From Perlabentimonas sp046542995 (GTDB lineage Bacteria > Bacteroidota > Bacteroidia > Bacteroidales > Tenuifilaceae), in the NCBI GenBank assembly GCA_046542995.1, contig JBKHAH010000004.1:10431-74430 (forward strand): DNA of 64,000 nucleotides, in the 5' to 3' direction. The translations under genes were made by a program, and so were the position numbers. Below are positions 53,256-62,922 of the stretch, one piece after another; positions within the stretch are counted from its first letter, which is position 1; each line of letters opens with the position of its first letter. The notes under the pieces were generated by a model. That model worked only from the letters and a program-made list of their open reading frames with translations. It ran no database searches and had not been told where the DNA came from.

Positions 53256-53969
53256 ATGGAACTTAGATGTTTAATTGTTGATGACGAGCCACTAGCTATT
53301 ACGGTGCTTGAAGGGATGCTTGAAAAAATACCCGGTATTGAGGTTGTTGCAACTTTTAATGATGCTCTTTCTGTTATGGATTATTTAGCTGATGGGGGGG
53401 GCAATGATGTTGATTTCCTTTTCTTAGACATTGAGATGCCAAGTCTTTCGGGTATTGATTTCTTGAAGACATTAGCCAGTCCACCACCCGTTATTATAAC
53501 TTCTGCCAATAAGAATTATGCTATTGAGGGTTTTGAACTTAACGTAGTTGATTACGTTTTGAAACCAATAACCTTTGAAAGGATTGTAAAATCAATTAAT
53601 AAAATCAGGGAACGATTTAACAATGAGGTTCAACCCACTGATGATTCTGCCGAATCCCTCTTCTTAAAGGAGAACAAGAAGATGGTTAGGGTAATTATTG
53701 GGAATATTCTATATATAGAAGGGGTTAAAGATTACGTGAAGGTAGTTACTAACAGAAAGATGGTTATTACTAAGAATAAAATTTCGTATTTTGAAGAGAT
53801 TTTGCCATCCGATGATTTTATTAGAGTTCATAAATCTTTTATTGTTGCAGTGAAGCATATCGATGCCTATAGTAGCTCGTTTATTGAGATAGGTTTTAAT
53901 GAGATACCAATAGGCAGATCCTATAAGGAATGCGCCCTGAAAAAGTTGGGTAAAATTAGCGAATCATAG
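53256..53969 (+). CDS. LytTR-family response regulator
   Basis: A 237-residue regulator. Residues 1-120 are a receiver domain: acidic D9 and D10, phospho-acceptor D58 in FLDIEMPSLSG, a Thr/Ser in ITSANK and Lys in VLKPITF. Residues about 135-235 are a LytTR DNA-binding domain with ILYIEGVKDYVKVVT and FIRVHKSFIVAVKHI, ending IPIGRSYKE. It binds direct repeats upstream of targets. It lies four bases before a histidine kinase and is its likely partner. Confidence 0.95.
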   Translation: MELRCLIVDDEPLAITVLEGMLEKIPGIEVVATFNDALSVMDYLADGGGNDVDFLFLDIEMPSLSGIDFLKTLASPPPVIITSANKNYAIEGFELNVVDYVLKPITFERIVKSINKIRERFNNEVQPTDDSAESLFLKENKKMVRVIIGNILYIEGVKDYVKVVTNRKMVITKNKISYFEEILPSDDFIRVHKSFIVAVKHIDAYSSSFIEIGFNEIPIGRSYKECALKKLGKISES

Positions 53970-53973
53970 TAAT

Positions 53974-56900
53974 ATGCGAGTAATTAGTTACGTTTCTCAG
54001 CATTCTAATTTATTATTTATAATGGGGCTGTTGCTCCATCTGCTAGTATCGCTCCATGTGCAATCAAGTGAGCGCGGCTTGGTTCAATCAAAATACTACT
54101 CTTCAAAAGAATATGATGGAGGAACCCAAAACTGGGCAATTGTTCAGGATGAGCGAGGAGCGTTGTATTTTGGTAATAATCGAGGTGTACTAATCTTTGA
54201 TGGCTATAACTGGGAGCTAGTTGGAGAGGAGGTTTCCACAGTAAGAAGTTTGTCAATTGATAGCAATGGAACTATTTATGTTGGAGGTAACAACGAGTTT
54301 GGTTATTTAATGCCCGATAGATATGGGAAAATGAAGTATTACTCGTTGCTTGATAGTATTGATGATAATCACAAAGGCTTTGGAGAGATATGGAATATTC
54401 AGAGTTTATCTGATACGGTTTATTTCTTAACCGATAGCTTACTATTCCGTTATAGCAATAACGATTTTCTTTATTGGGAGTCGCAGGCAGATGGCTACTA
54501 CTTAAATCAAGCCATAAATGGTAAGCACTACATACAGGAGCTCGGTATTGGCTTAATGACAATTAAAAACGACTCGCTTAGGTTGGTTGATGGTGGGGAG
54601 TACTTTTCTGATATAAGAATCAGAAAAGTATTTGCTTTTAATGATGGGTTGTTGATATGTTCAAGAAACGATGGGATATTCTTGTATGATGAGAGTGGTG
54701 AGGGTGGGCTAATCAAAAGTATAGGAGATGTGAATGAAAACGCGAAAAGGTTGAACAACTATTTTATAGAGCACTCCTTTTATCAAGGGACAAGAATTGG
54801 TGAGGATTACTTTGCTTTTGGATCCGTAACGGGAGAGGTTCTGGTGATTAATAAGAATTTTGAGGTGGTTGACATTCTTAACCATAAATCCATAGGAAGC
54901 AAATCGAGAACAAACTATCTATTCTATCAAGATAACCAGCAGCTCTGGCTTGCGCTAGATAAAGGGATAAGCATGGTTGAGGTTCGAACACCTTACAGGT
55001 ATTGGGATGAGGACTTGGGGATTGAAGGAGTTATAACAGATGTAGCTAGATTTAGGGAAACTTTTTATGTTTCCACAACCTCCGGTGTTTTTTTTACTAC
55101 CTCGCCTAAAGAAGAAAACTTTAAGTTAAATAGTTTTGAGCCAGTAGATGGTAAGTTTGAGCAAGCTTGGCAATTCTTGTATTTTAATCCACAATTATCA
55201 GAGAATAAAGATGACACCAGATTATTAGTTGCTGCTCTAACGGGAGTTTTTGATGTGAAGCACGGCAGGGCACTGAAAGTTTTTGATTACGAGAATATAA
55301 ACAAGCTGCATCAGAGTAAGATTGATCCTACCATGCTTTTTGTAGCATACGAAGGCGGGATTGCAGTTTTATCATTTAAGCAGAATAAATGGATGGATTA
55401 TGGTCAGCAGTTTGGAATAACCCATCAAATTAATGAAATAGCTGAGGATGATCAGGGAAACCTTTGGCTTGGAGCAAATCATATAGGCGTATATAAAGTT
55501 GAAAATCCGTTGGCAGAAAGTATCGATTCAGTTAGGATTTCCCTCCTAAACAACAAGCACGGGCTATCATCTTGTAGGTCAATTTCAATATTTGATAGTT
55601 ACGACCCCATAGCATTTAGCATTGATGGGAACTTATATGCTTTTAATGATGATGAGAATACCTTTGAAGCAAAGGATGTAGCAACGTTTGTTAGTAAATC
55701 AACAGGGAAGACTGATGATGAGAGGCAAGAGCGAGATACCCTCTCGTATTATAGAGTGCAAGATGATGTAATTTCCAGAGTTTATGTTACGCACCCTAAC
55801 GATTCTGTTTTGTGGTTTGCTACAAATAAAGGGGTTTTCAGATATAAAGGGGGAGTGTCGCGAGATTATTCTGATATTCCATCGGCCCAAATTAGCAGGG
55901 TTGTTACTGGCGATTCTGTTCTTTTCTACGGAACAAATATTGTATTTGATGATTACGAACAGAGAGAGGAACAAGGGTTTATGGTTAACCCAAGCCCAAT
56001 AGTTGATTTAAGTACAACCCTAGATTTCACCCACAATTCCCTTATCTTTCATTACGCCTTTCCTTACTTTGAGGGTGATTTGAATAACCAGTTCAGCTAC
56101 TATCTTGAGGGATACGAACAGAGTTGGTCTGATTGGAAAAACGAGAATAAGAAAGAGTACACGAATCTTAGCGAAGGAAAATATATTTTTAGGGTTAAGG
56201 CAAAAAATATTTATGGAGTTGAGAGCGAGGTTGCTGAGTATCATTTCACAATCCTCCCGCCTTGGTACAGAACCTACTGGGCTTATGCGATGTACCTTGT
56301 CCTTTTAGCTCTTTTTGTTGTAGCAGTTGTGGTGCTTTACACTAAAAGGCTCATTAAAGAGAAGGAGAAACTAGAAGGACTAGTGATGGAGCGCACACAG
56401 GAAATTTTAATGCAGAAGGAAGAGATCTTAGTCCAATCTGAGCATTTAAAGGATGCTAATGAATGGATTAAGGCAAAAAACGAAGAGCTCCAATCCCAGA
56501 AATCGGAAATTGAGCACAAGAAGAATCAGCTGGAGATAAGTAATGCAACAAAGAATAAGTTCTTTAGAATTATTGCTCATGATTTAAGAAACCCAATCAG
56601 CACCCTGGTTAATACCACTGGCTATATTCTTACCGATATTGATAATATTGACAGGCAAACAACTAAGCAGTTCATTGAGAATCTAAACTCACTCTCGCTC
56701 AAAACGTACAACTTGCTTGAGAACCTCCTAGATTGGTCATCGGCTCAAATGGGGGGCTTTGAGTATAAGCCAAAACCCCTCGCATTGAAGTCGCTGGTGA
56801 TGCAGAATATTGAGCTTAGCAGGGGAGACCTAGACTTCAAGAACATTAATGTTCTTATTGATATTCCTGATGACCTTAAAGTGTTTGCCGATGAAAACAT

Positions 56901-57225
56901 GCTACTTACCATTATTAGAAATTTATTATCCAATGCTGTGAAATTCACCTTTGATAATGGAACGATTAAAATTTTTACGCAGACCCAAAGCAGGATGTGT
57001 AATTTAAGCATATCAGATAATGGTGTTGGGATAAGTAAAGAGAATCTTGAGAACCTCTTTAAAGTTGATAAGGATGTTCGTACCTACGGTACTAGAAAGG
57101 AGAAGGGGTCGGGCATTGGATTGCTGCTTTGTAAAGAGTTTGCCGAACTTAATGGAGGCACAATAATGGTTGAGAGTAAACCCAACGAGGGTAGCACCTT
57201 TACAATTAGTTTAATGCTTGCCTAG
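53974..57225 (+). CDS. Propeller-sensor histidine kinase
   Basis: A 1083-residue membrane sensor kinase. Order: signal/anchor (13-30), two-component-regulator propeller repeats (about 50-690), Y_Y_Y domain (about 695-765, SYYLEGYEQSWSDW), one membrane helix (about 772-792), a coiled coil (800-855), HisKA with H869 in FFRIIAHDLRNPIS, and HATPase (about 955-1083, with N, G1 SDNGVGIS, and GSGIGLLLCKEF). Unlike hybrid propeller kinases of Bacteroides it has no receiver or AraC output; the LytTR gene just upstream supplies these. The ligand is probably a glycan or other extracellular molecule, by analogy only. Confidence 0.93.
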   Translation: MRVISYVSQHSNLLFIMGLLLHLLVSLHVQSSERGLVQSKYYSSKEYDGGTQNWAIVQDERGALYFGNNRGVLIFDGYNWELVGEEVSTVRSLSIDSNGTIYVGGNNEFGYLMPDRYGKMKYYSLLDSIDDNHKGFGEIWNIQSLSDTVYFLTDSLLFRYSNNDFLYWESQADGYYLNQAINGKHYIQELGIGLMTIKNDSLRLVDGGEYFSDIRIRKVFAFNDGLLICSRNDGIFLYDESGEGGLIKSIGDVNENAKRLNNYFIEHSFYQGTRIGEDYFAFGSVTGEVLVINKNFEVVDILNHKSIGSKSRTNYLFYQDNQQLWLALDKGISMVEVRTPYRYWDEDLGIEGVITDVARFRETFYVSTTSGVFFTTSPKEENFKLNSFEPVDGKFEQAWQFLYFNPQLSENKDDTRLLVAALTGVFDVKHGRALKVFDYENINKLHQSKIDPTMLFVAYEGGIAVLSFKQNKWMDYGQQFGITHQINEIAEDDQGNLWLGANHIGVYKVENPLAESIDSVRISLLNNKHGLSSCRSISIFDSYDPIAFSIDGNLYAFNDDENTFEAKDVATFVSKSTGKTDDERQERDTLSYYRVQDDVISRVYVTHPNDSVLWFATNKGVFRYKGGVSRDYSDIPSAQISRVVTGDSVLFYGTNIVFDDYEQREEQGFMVNPSPIVDLSTTLDFTHNSLIFHYAFPYFEGDLNNQFSYYLEGYEQSWSDWKNENKKEYTNLSEGKYIFRVKAKNIYGVESEVAEYHFTILPPWYRTYWAYAMYLVLLALFVVAVVVLYTKRLIKEKEKLEGLVMERTQEILMQKEEILVQSEHLKDANEWIKAKNEELQSQKSEIEHKKNQLEISNATKNKFFRIIAHDLRNPISTLVNTTGYILTDIDNIDRQTTKQFIENLNSLSLKTYNLLENLLDWSSAQMGGFEYKPKPLALKSLVMQNIELSRGDLDFKNINVLIDIPDDLKVFADENMLLTIIRNLLSNAVKFTFDNGTIKIFTQTQSRMCNLSISDNGVGISKENLENLFKVDKDVRTYGTRKEKGSGIGLLLCKEFAELNGGTIMVESKPNEGSTFTISLMLA

Positions 57226-58245
57226 GTAAACCTTTCTGGGCAAATCACTAAATCTCCTGTTTCTTTTTACGAAGTAGTGAATGAGGATGCTGCCTCTGAA
57301 CAGTTTGATTCTTGGATATTTTAGCTGTTTTCTTTTCACAATAGTCTCTTTTAGCTTCTTAAAGAAGTAGCTATGCGCCTTTATTACAGAAATAGAAAGA
57401 CCTGGTTTCCCTGATATTGCATAACCAAATGCTGATGCTAAATCAAGCAGTATGCGAATAGAGATTAGAGGTATGACGGATCGCGCCGATAGGTTTTTAA
57501 GAAGCATCAAAAGGTTGTTTCTGTGGTTATAGTAAACTTTTCTGGGGTTAATGTTCGACAGGGTAGCTCCCCCAACATGGAAAACCCTTGAGGCGGGAAT
57601 GCACCAAATAGAATAGCCTTGGCGTTTTAATCTCCAGCAAAGATCAATCTCTTCCATATGAGCAAAAAAATCCTCGTCAAAGCCTCCGGCTGCAATAAAT
57701 TCTTTAGCCCTTATAAGCATACAGGCACCGGTGGCCCAAAATACTTCTTTAGCATCATCGTATTGGCCGTTATCATTCTCAATGGTGTTGAGTATGCGAC
57801 CGCGGCAGAACGGATAACCCAGAAAATCTAAAAAACCACCTGCTGCTCCGGCATATTCAAATCTTTCAGGATTTTTATAGTCAATTATTTTAGGCATACA
57901 AGCTGCAGCATTAGGCGTATGCTCCATAAAATTTAACAAAGGTGTAAGCCAACCGGCCCTTACCTCAACATCCGAATTTAGCAGTACAAAGTAATCGGCT
58001 TTTACTTGTTTAAGAGCGCGATTATACCCACCCGCAAAACCGTAGTTTTTGTCAAGTGAAATTACTCTAATATACGGGTAATTTTTTGTAAGCCATAGTA
58101 AAGATTCATCGGTTGAGTTGTTATCTGCCACAATCACATCTACAACATATTTAGGGTGTTTGGAGTGTTCAGCAACTCCTGGTAAGAACTGTTTTAAAAG
58201 CTCTTTACCGTTCCAATTTAAAATTACGATGGCTACCCTTTTCAT
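57211..58245 (-). CDS. Glycosyltransferase, GT2 family
   Basis: A 344-residue GT-A glycosyltransferase. It begins VAIVILNWNGKELLKQFLPG, has the donor Asp in VIVADNNSTDESL, the DxD-like FVLLNSDVEV, and the acceptor Asp-Glu in FDEDFFAHMEEIDLCWRLKRQGY (ED motif). The C-terminus has a hydrophobic segment (about 255-280) and a basic tail, so it is membrane-associated. Its 3' end overlaps the 3' end of the kinase gene by 15 bases. It is last in a leftward operon with acyltransferase, phosphatase and mtaB genes. Confidence 0.92.
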   Translation of the reverse strand: MKRVAIVILNWNGKELLKQFLPGVAEHSKHPKYVVDVIVADNNSTDESLLWLTKNYPYIRVISLDKNYGFAGGYNRALKQVKADYFVLLNSDVEVRAGWLTPLLNFMEHTPNAAACMPKIIDYKNPERFEYAGAAGGFLDFLGYPFCRGRILNTIENDNGQYDDAKEVFWATGACMLIRAKEFIAAGGFDEDFFAHMEEIDLCWRLKRQGYSIWCIPASRVFHVGGATLSNINPRKVYYNHRNNLLMLLKNLSARSVIPLISIRILLDLASAFGYAISGKPGLSISVIKAHSYFFKKLKETIVKRKQLKYPRIKLFRGSILIHYFVKRNRRFSDLPRKVYLGKH

Positions 58246-59138
58246 CTACCCCTGCTGATTTGATTTATATTCTTTTTTCGTTTCCATCGGCGGTGCGACC
58301 AAAGCCAGTATTCTGGCTTATCTTTTATTACGCTTTCTAGCGTTTTTATGTATTTCTCTGTTATCTCGTAAGGCTTCTCATCCTTAGGCTTCTCGGTTAA
58401 AAGTATAAAGTTTGCTTTGTACTTCCCTCGCCGTACCTTATCTATACTACAGAAGTAAACGGGGTAGTTAAACTTTTTAGCCAATTTCTCAATTCCAAGA
58501 AAAACTGGTGTATCCTGATTCAGAAAGGTTGTCCAATAGCGGATATCGCCAGGGGCTGGTGTTTGATCGGCAATTAAACCAAGTAGTATCGGTTTGTTCT
58601 GCTGCTTATACTTAACTATGGCTCTAAGTGTGTCTTTCATTGCAACCGGAACGCCGCCAAATCTTTTTCTTGAGCTATTTAGCAAACGCTCAAACCGCTT
58701 ATTGTTAATTGGCTTATAAATACCAACCGGTATATGCTTTGATGTGCTGCCAGCCAAGCTGAGTAGTTCCCAGTTGCCATAATGCCCAGTTGCTATTATG
58801 GCGCTTTTCCCTTCCCGGGCCATCTCATCAAAAATTTTCAGGTTACTAATATCGCAGCGTCGGAGTGCTCTTTCTCGGCTTGCGTGAAGAAGCATGAAGC
58901 TTTCGAAGAATAGGTCGCATAGGTGCCGGTAGAACTTCTTTTCTATTTGTTCAATTTCGTTGCTACTCTTTTCAGGGAAAGAGTTTATTAGGTTTTTTCT
59001 AACCACCTTACGCCTGTAACCCACCAAATAGTAAATTATCTGGTAGGTAACATCGGAAATCCGATGTATCGCTTTTGAAGGAGTTTGCGATATCAGCCAG
59101 GTAAAACCGTAAAATAGGTAAAATAGCAAAAAATGCAT
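58242..59138 (-). CDS. LpxL/HtrB-like lysophospholipid/lipid A acyltransferase
   Basis: A 298-residue membrane acyltransferase. It has an N-terminal helix (4-24) and the catalytic HxxxxE motif as GHYGNWELLSL near residue 115, followed by VGIYKPINNKRFERLL and the late LIADQTP near residue 185. The family adds an acyl chain to a lipid A precursor. Length (about 300) is typical. It overlaps the downstream glycosyltransferase by four bases and starts two bases after the phosphatase stop, so the three genes are coupled. Confidence 0.9.
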   Translation of the reverse strand: MHFLLFYLFYGFTWLISQTPSKAIHRISDVTYQIIYYLVGYRRKVVRKNLINSFPEKSSNEIEQIEKKFYRHLCDLFFESFMLLHASRERALRRCDISNLKIFDEMAREGKSAIIATGHYGNWELLSLAGSTSKHIPVGIYKPINNKRFERLLNSSRKRFGGVPVAMKDTLRAIVKYKQQNKPILLGLIADQTPAPGDIRYWTTFLNQDTPVFLGIEKLAKKFNYPVYFCSIDKVRRGKYKANFILLTEKPKDEKPYEITEKYIKTLESVIKDKPEYWLWSHRRWKRKKNINQISRGR

Positions 59139-59140
59139 TT

Positions 59141-59941
59141 TTAAAAGTTTGAGGGCATGTGTTTGGTAATTATTTCACTAAATGGTTTAAATATTTTTTT
59201 GTTTGAGGCTATTATCTCTTTGCCAAAAATGTAGTTGCTATTGCCTGCAAAATCGCAAACGGAACCACCTGCCTGCTCTACAATAAATGCTCCTGCGGCA
59301 ACGTCCCATGCATGGAGGCTGTACTCATAAAACGCATCGAACCTTCCGCAGGCAACGTAAGCTAAATCAGTGGCTGCTGATCCTAACCTCCTAAGCCCAT
59401 GCGAATGTCTCATGAAAAAATCCAAACTTTGTATAAATGGTTTTATCCGGTCGTAATCGTAGTATGGAAATCCTGTTGCAATTAAGGCATCATCAGTTTT
59501 CTCTGTTTTCGAAACGCGAATTTCTTTTTCGTTAAGGAACGCTTTGTTGTTTCCCCATGCATAAAAGCACTCATCGAGAGTTACCTCATAAATAACTCCA
59601 AGCAGCACCTTCTTATCATCCATAAGTGCTATGCTAATTGCATAGGGTGGCAGCCCATGTATAAAATTAGTTGTGCCATCAAGCGGATCGATAACCCAGT
59701 TAAGCCCTCCGGGCTTCTCCGTGCCGGTTCCTTCTTCAGCAATAAATCCTGCTGAGGGGAGAATGCTTTGAAGGTGGCTAACTATCTTCTTTTCAGATTC
59801 CTTATCAACATAAGAGACAAAGTCGTGAAGCCCCTTTTTCTCAACATTATCCATGGAGAAATGCTCTCTCTGCTGGCGAATAAACTGGCCAACGCTACGG
59901 GAGAGTTCTACTACCTCTTGACATATCTTTTCTTTATTCAT
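59141..59941 (-). CDS. suhB: Inositol monophosphatase family protein
   Basis: A 266-residue Mg2+-dependent sugar phosphatase. The metal-binding motifs are FIAEEGTG near residue 67, WVIDPLDGTTNFIHGLPP near residue 82 and SLHAWDVAAGAFIVEQAGG near residue 210. It would dephosphorylate inositol-1-phosphate or a similar sugar phosphate, and SuhB homologues also act in ribosomal RNA transcription. The gene symbol reflects the closest known relative, not a proven role. The start is the first ATG, 30 bases after the mtaB stop. Confidence 0.92.
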   Translation of the reverse strand: MNKEKICQEVVELSRSVGQFIRQQREHFSMDNVEKKGLHDFVSYVDKESEKKIVSHLQSILPSAGFIAEEGTGTEKPGGLNWVIDPLDGTTNFIHGLPPYAISIALMDDKKVLLGVIYEVTLDECFYAWGNNKAFLNEKEIRVSKTEKTDDALIATGFPYYDYDRIKPFIQSLDFFMRHSHGLRRLGSAATDLAYVACGRFDAFYEYSLHAWDVAAGAFIVEQAGGSVCDFAGNSNYIFGKEIIASNKKIFKPFSEIITKHMPSNF

Positions 59942-59971
59942 GCTAAACCCTCTAATAAATATTCTTACCTA

Positions 59972-61276
59972 CTATTTGATAATCTCGATATTCATATTTC
60001 CGCTGGGAGCAATGTCTGTAAGCTTAACTCTGGTGATATTACCAACCAGCCCCTTCTCATATTTATGTTCAACCTTAACGTAGTTTTTGGTAAAACCGTA
60101 CATTGTCCCCTTTTTATTCTGATGTTCGAAAAGAACTTCGTTGGTTGTGCCAATATTTTTCCTGTAGTATTCCTCATGCAAGGTATTGGAAAGATCCTGC
60201 AGTATTTTTGCCCTTTCACTTACTATGCTTGATTTTACCTTGTTTGGGAATTCTGCTGCTGGAGTGTTCGCTCGCTCAGAGTAGGGGAAAACATGCAGGA
60301 ACGATGGTCTAATGCTTTTGAGAAGGTTGTACGTTTCGTTAAAGTGATCTTCGGTTTCCCCGGGAAATCCAACTATAACATCTATACCAATAAATGCATT
60401 GGGAATTGCTGATCTGATAGCAGCAATTTTACTGGAGAACATCTTGCTGCTATACCTACGTTTCATTAGTTTTAGGATACTGTCGGAGCCCGATTGTAGG
60501 GGGATATGAAAGTGCGGTAAGAATTTTTCTGAACCTGCAACAAGGTTGATTACCTCATTGGAAATAAGGTTTGGCTCAATTGATGAGATTCTGTAGCGTT
60601 CTATCCCATTAATATTTTGTAGTGATTTTAGTAAATCCAGAAACGATTCATCGGTTGTTCTGCCAAAATCACCAGTGTTTACACCTGTTAGAATAATTTC
60701 CTTTACATTCTGCTCTGCAATTCTTTCTGCTTGCGAAACTATCTCTTTAATTGGAATGTTTCTGCTTTTACCTCTGGCATTGGGAATAGTGCAGTAGGTA
60801 CAATGGTAGCTGCATCCATCCTGAATTTTTAGGAAGGAGCGGGTTCTATCGGCCGATGAGTAGGCTGGGAAGAAGTCGTTTATTGCATCTACCTCGCAAC
60901 CGTACACTTTGGCAACGGCGTTCTTATTCGCGTTTCCAATGTAAATTGGGAGGTTTTGCTTCTCTGATGAGCCCATAACCAGATCGACCCCTTCGATACT
61001 GGCTATTTCATCTGGTTTTAGCTGTGCATAGCAACCTACTACAGCTATAAATGCGTTGGGAGATTGTTTTATAAACTTCCGGATAGCCTGACGGCATTTT
61101 TTATCGGCATGCTCGGTAACGGAGCAGGTATTAATTATGTAGATATCAGCTTGTGATGTGGGTGTAACCCTGCTGTATCCCAACTCATTAAAATGGCGGG
61201 CGATGGTTGATGTTTCAGAAAAATTCAACTTGCAGCCTAACGTAAAGTAGGCTATTCGTTTAGAACTTGTATCCAT
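59972..61276 (-). CDS. mtaB: tRNA ms2t6A37 methylthiotransferase MtaB
   Basis: A 434-residue radical-SAM enzyme that adds the methylthio group to t6A37 of tRNA. The N-terminal UPF0004 domain carries the auxiliary-cluster cysteines in FTLGCKLNFSET, NTCSVTE and VVGCYAQ. The radical-SAM CxxxCxxC is CSYHCTYC near residue 150. A TRAM-like C-terminal segment is present. YFTLGCKLN is the MtaB variant of the family start. It heads the leftward operon and has a TAAGTTTG box 25 bases upstream. Confidence 0.95.
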   Translation of the reverse strand: MDTSSKRIAYFTLGCKLNFSETSTIARHFNELGYSRVTPTSQADIYIINTCSVTEHADKKCRQAIRKFIKQSPNAFIAVVGCYAQLKPDEIASIEGVDLVMGSSEKQNLPIYIGNANKNAVAKVYGCEVDAINDFFPAYSSADRTRSFLKIQDGCSYHCTYCTIPNARGKSRNIPIKEIVSQAERIAEQNVKEIILTGVNTGDFGRTTDESFLDLLKSLQNINGIERYRISSIEPNLISNEVINLVAGSEKFLPHFHIPLQSGSDSILKLMKRRYSSKMFSSKIAAIRSAIPNAFIGIDVIVGFPGETEDHFNETYNLLKSIRPSFLHVFPYSERANTPAAEFPNKVKSSIVSERAKILQDLSNTLHEEYYRKNIGTTNEVLFEHQNKKGTMYGFTKNYVKVEHKYEKGLVGNITRVKLTDIAPSGNMNIEIIK

Positions 61277-61300
61277 TAGAAATACGGGATTTTAACTTGG

Positions 61301-61308
61301 CAAACTTA
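61301..61308 (-). promoter_or_regulatory. Putative -7 box for the mtaB operon
   Basis: The minus strand reads TAAGTTTG, matching TAnnTTTG, 24 bases before the ATG at 61276. Confidence 0.5.
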
Positions 61309-61362
61309 CAAAAAATGCCCCATTCAAATAGATTAAAGTGACACCAATTTGCAGCTTGTTTA

Positions 61363-62046
61363 CTATCCTTTTATATTATCTAAGTTTTGCTTTACGTAGG
61401 GAGGATTGTAATTGGGGTTAAAATCATTATTAAAAAATGTTTGGGCAGTATCCGTGTTAATGTAGCCCTTTATGTATTGCTTAGGGAGTATGTAGGTTTC
61501 ATCGGAATCATCACTTTCGCTGGATATATCTTGGCTTAGCAGCTGCTCAACGTTCAGTATCTTGTTGGTTTGTGTTATGGTTTTTATGTAGTAATCATAA
61601 ATTTGCTTTGATATTGCAATTACTACAACGTACCTGCCAAAACTTTTTCGCAAGTAGTGCTTGTAGGTTAGGTCTAGCTTATCGCCCGTAATTGACTCAG
61701 CTGTTTTGTGGAATGATTCGCTAAAACGAAAGCCCTCGTTGCAAATTTGTTTGGCAGTGTTCTCATCCTTGGTATAATGGATGAAAACAACCTGATTGTC
61801 CTCATTTTCAAGTATAAATTGTTGGCTGTCCTGCTCAAAGAACTTAGTTTTTTGAGGTGATACGCTTGGCTCAATCTTTTTTACCCTACGTATAAATTCG
61901 TCAACCCCCTCTTTGGCAATAAGATCTTCCAGCGTGGTTTTTGAACGTAGTAACGATTCAATTAGCTGGTTTTTTCTGAATAGCAGAAAATGTAGGAAAC
62001 CCGTGTAAACTATTAAAACAAAAATAATTATTAGCTCGGTATTCAT
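61363..62046 (-). CDS. Membrane-anchored protein with a possible ADP-ribosyltransferase-like domain
   Basis: A 227-residue protein that I do not recognise. One N-terminal helix (residues 5-23) is followed by a short coiled region and a soluble domain (about 70-205). The domain holds VVFIHYTKDENTAKQICNEGFRF (H90, Y91, T92), KSFGRYVVVIAISKQIY near residue 135, and DETYILPKQYIKGYI (E183). An early His-Tyr-Thr with a following helix and GF, a core VVV strand and a late acidic residue before ILP recall ART-fold enzymes. The resemblance is by eye. No antitoxin or other toxin gene is beside it. Confidence 0.7.
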   Translation of the reverse strand: MNTELIIIFVLIVYTGFLHFLLFRKNQLIESLLRSKTTLEDLIAKEGVDEFIRRVKKIEPSVSPQKTKFFEQDSQQFILENEDNQVVFIHYTKDENTAKQICNEGFRFSESFHKTAESITGDKLDLTYKHYLRKSFGRYVVVIAISKQIYDYYIKTITQTNKILNVEQLLSQDISSESDDSDETYILPKQYIKGYINTDTAQTFFNNDFNPNYNPPYVKQNLDNIKG

Positions 62047-62293
62047 TTTTTTACGATATATTAAAATTAAGATATATGCAAGTTAGCACAATTAAATTTA
62101 AAACAATAGAAAGAATTAAGGTTTTAATGACAGTTCCAAGCTGTGTATGGGGTTTGTCAAATTTTATTATATTTGTTGTAGTGGCAAATAAAGCATCTGA
62201 TTTTTATAAGTTGAATTTTCCCGATAAGGCTATTGCATTGGGGGCGAAACCGAAAAGCCAAACGAGTAGGACTAATTAACCTCTATTGTTACA

Positions 62294-62599
62294 ATGAAAA
62301 ACTTAGCTAATATTTTTGGAGCAATTATAATTGCAATCTTTTTGTTTTCTGGCTGTTCATCTGACTCGGTAGAGAGCGATGCTAAAAAGTTGGCCAAGCT
62401 GGCTTGTGAATTTGTAAAACTTGAGCAGCAGTACCTTGATGGTGATGAGAGCATTTTAGATAAACTTGAGGCGCTTGATGAGGAGGGTGAGAACCTATCT
62501 GAAGTTTTTATGCATAAATATGAGGATGATCAGGAGGCTCAGGATAGATTTAATAAGATTTTTGAGGAAGAGATGATGAAGTGCATGGAGGAGGAGTAG
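62294..62599 (+). CDS. Small acidic lipoprotein
   Basis: A 101-residue protein with a lipobox LFSGCSSDS (Cys near residue 21) after a hydrophobic signal segment. The mature part is short, very acidic and helical (EDDQEAQDRFNKIFEEEMMK), with two cysteines, one near residue 37 and one near the C-terminus. No family was recognised. The frame starts at a clear ATG and ends before a gene-free stretch. It is probably anchored in the outer membrane. Confidence 0.7.
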   Translation: MKNLANIFGAIIIAIFLFSGCSSDSVESDAKKLAKLACEFVKLEQQYLDGDESILDKLEALDEEGENLSEVFMHKYEDDQEAQDRFNKIFEEEMMKCMEEE

Positions 62600-62922
62600 A
62601 AGGGTGCAGCCCTTTTAATTGGAAGATGAATTGCTAGCGCATATGCTTATTCTAATAAAATGAATGAGCCTTGTGAGTATTAGCAGGTCTTGTTTCTTTA
62701 ACTTTACCCTGCCGTTTCTTTAGTCCAATTAATGTTTGTAAGCGAATGTTCAAATTTTTTTTAAAAAAAACAATTCACGAGGTGTACTTTACTAATTTGT
62801 TACATAAGTTTGCCTTTTTAATAATAGGCATTACGTTTGGCCTTTTAACCTGAATTATATATTTCCAACCCGGGCTAAAAGCCTGTTAAATAAATAACCA
62901 TCAAAACTTAATACTTTAAGAT
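62600..62922. other. Gene-free stretch upstream of the ketoacyl synthase, with a putative -7 box
   Basis: About 320 bases with no credible gene. TAAGTTTG at 62805-62812 matches TAnnTTTG and could start the fabH-like transcript with a leader of about 110 bases. A short GGGCTAAAAGCC-type sequence lies near 62872. Confidence 0.4.

Noticed and set aside
62076..62279. 67-codon ORF divergent from the ART-like gene (starts MQVSTIKFKT)
   Set aside because: Its composition is ordinary for intergenic A/T-rich DNA, with no family, signal or good start. It could be real but I cannot support it.
61363..62599. Toxin-antitoxin system formed by the ART-like protein and the small lipoprotein
   Set aside because: The genes are divergent, one is a lipoprotein with a signal, and neither resembles a known antitoxin.
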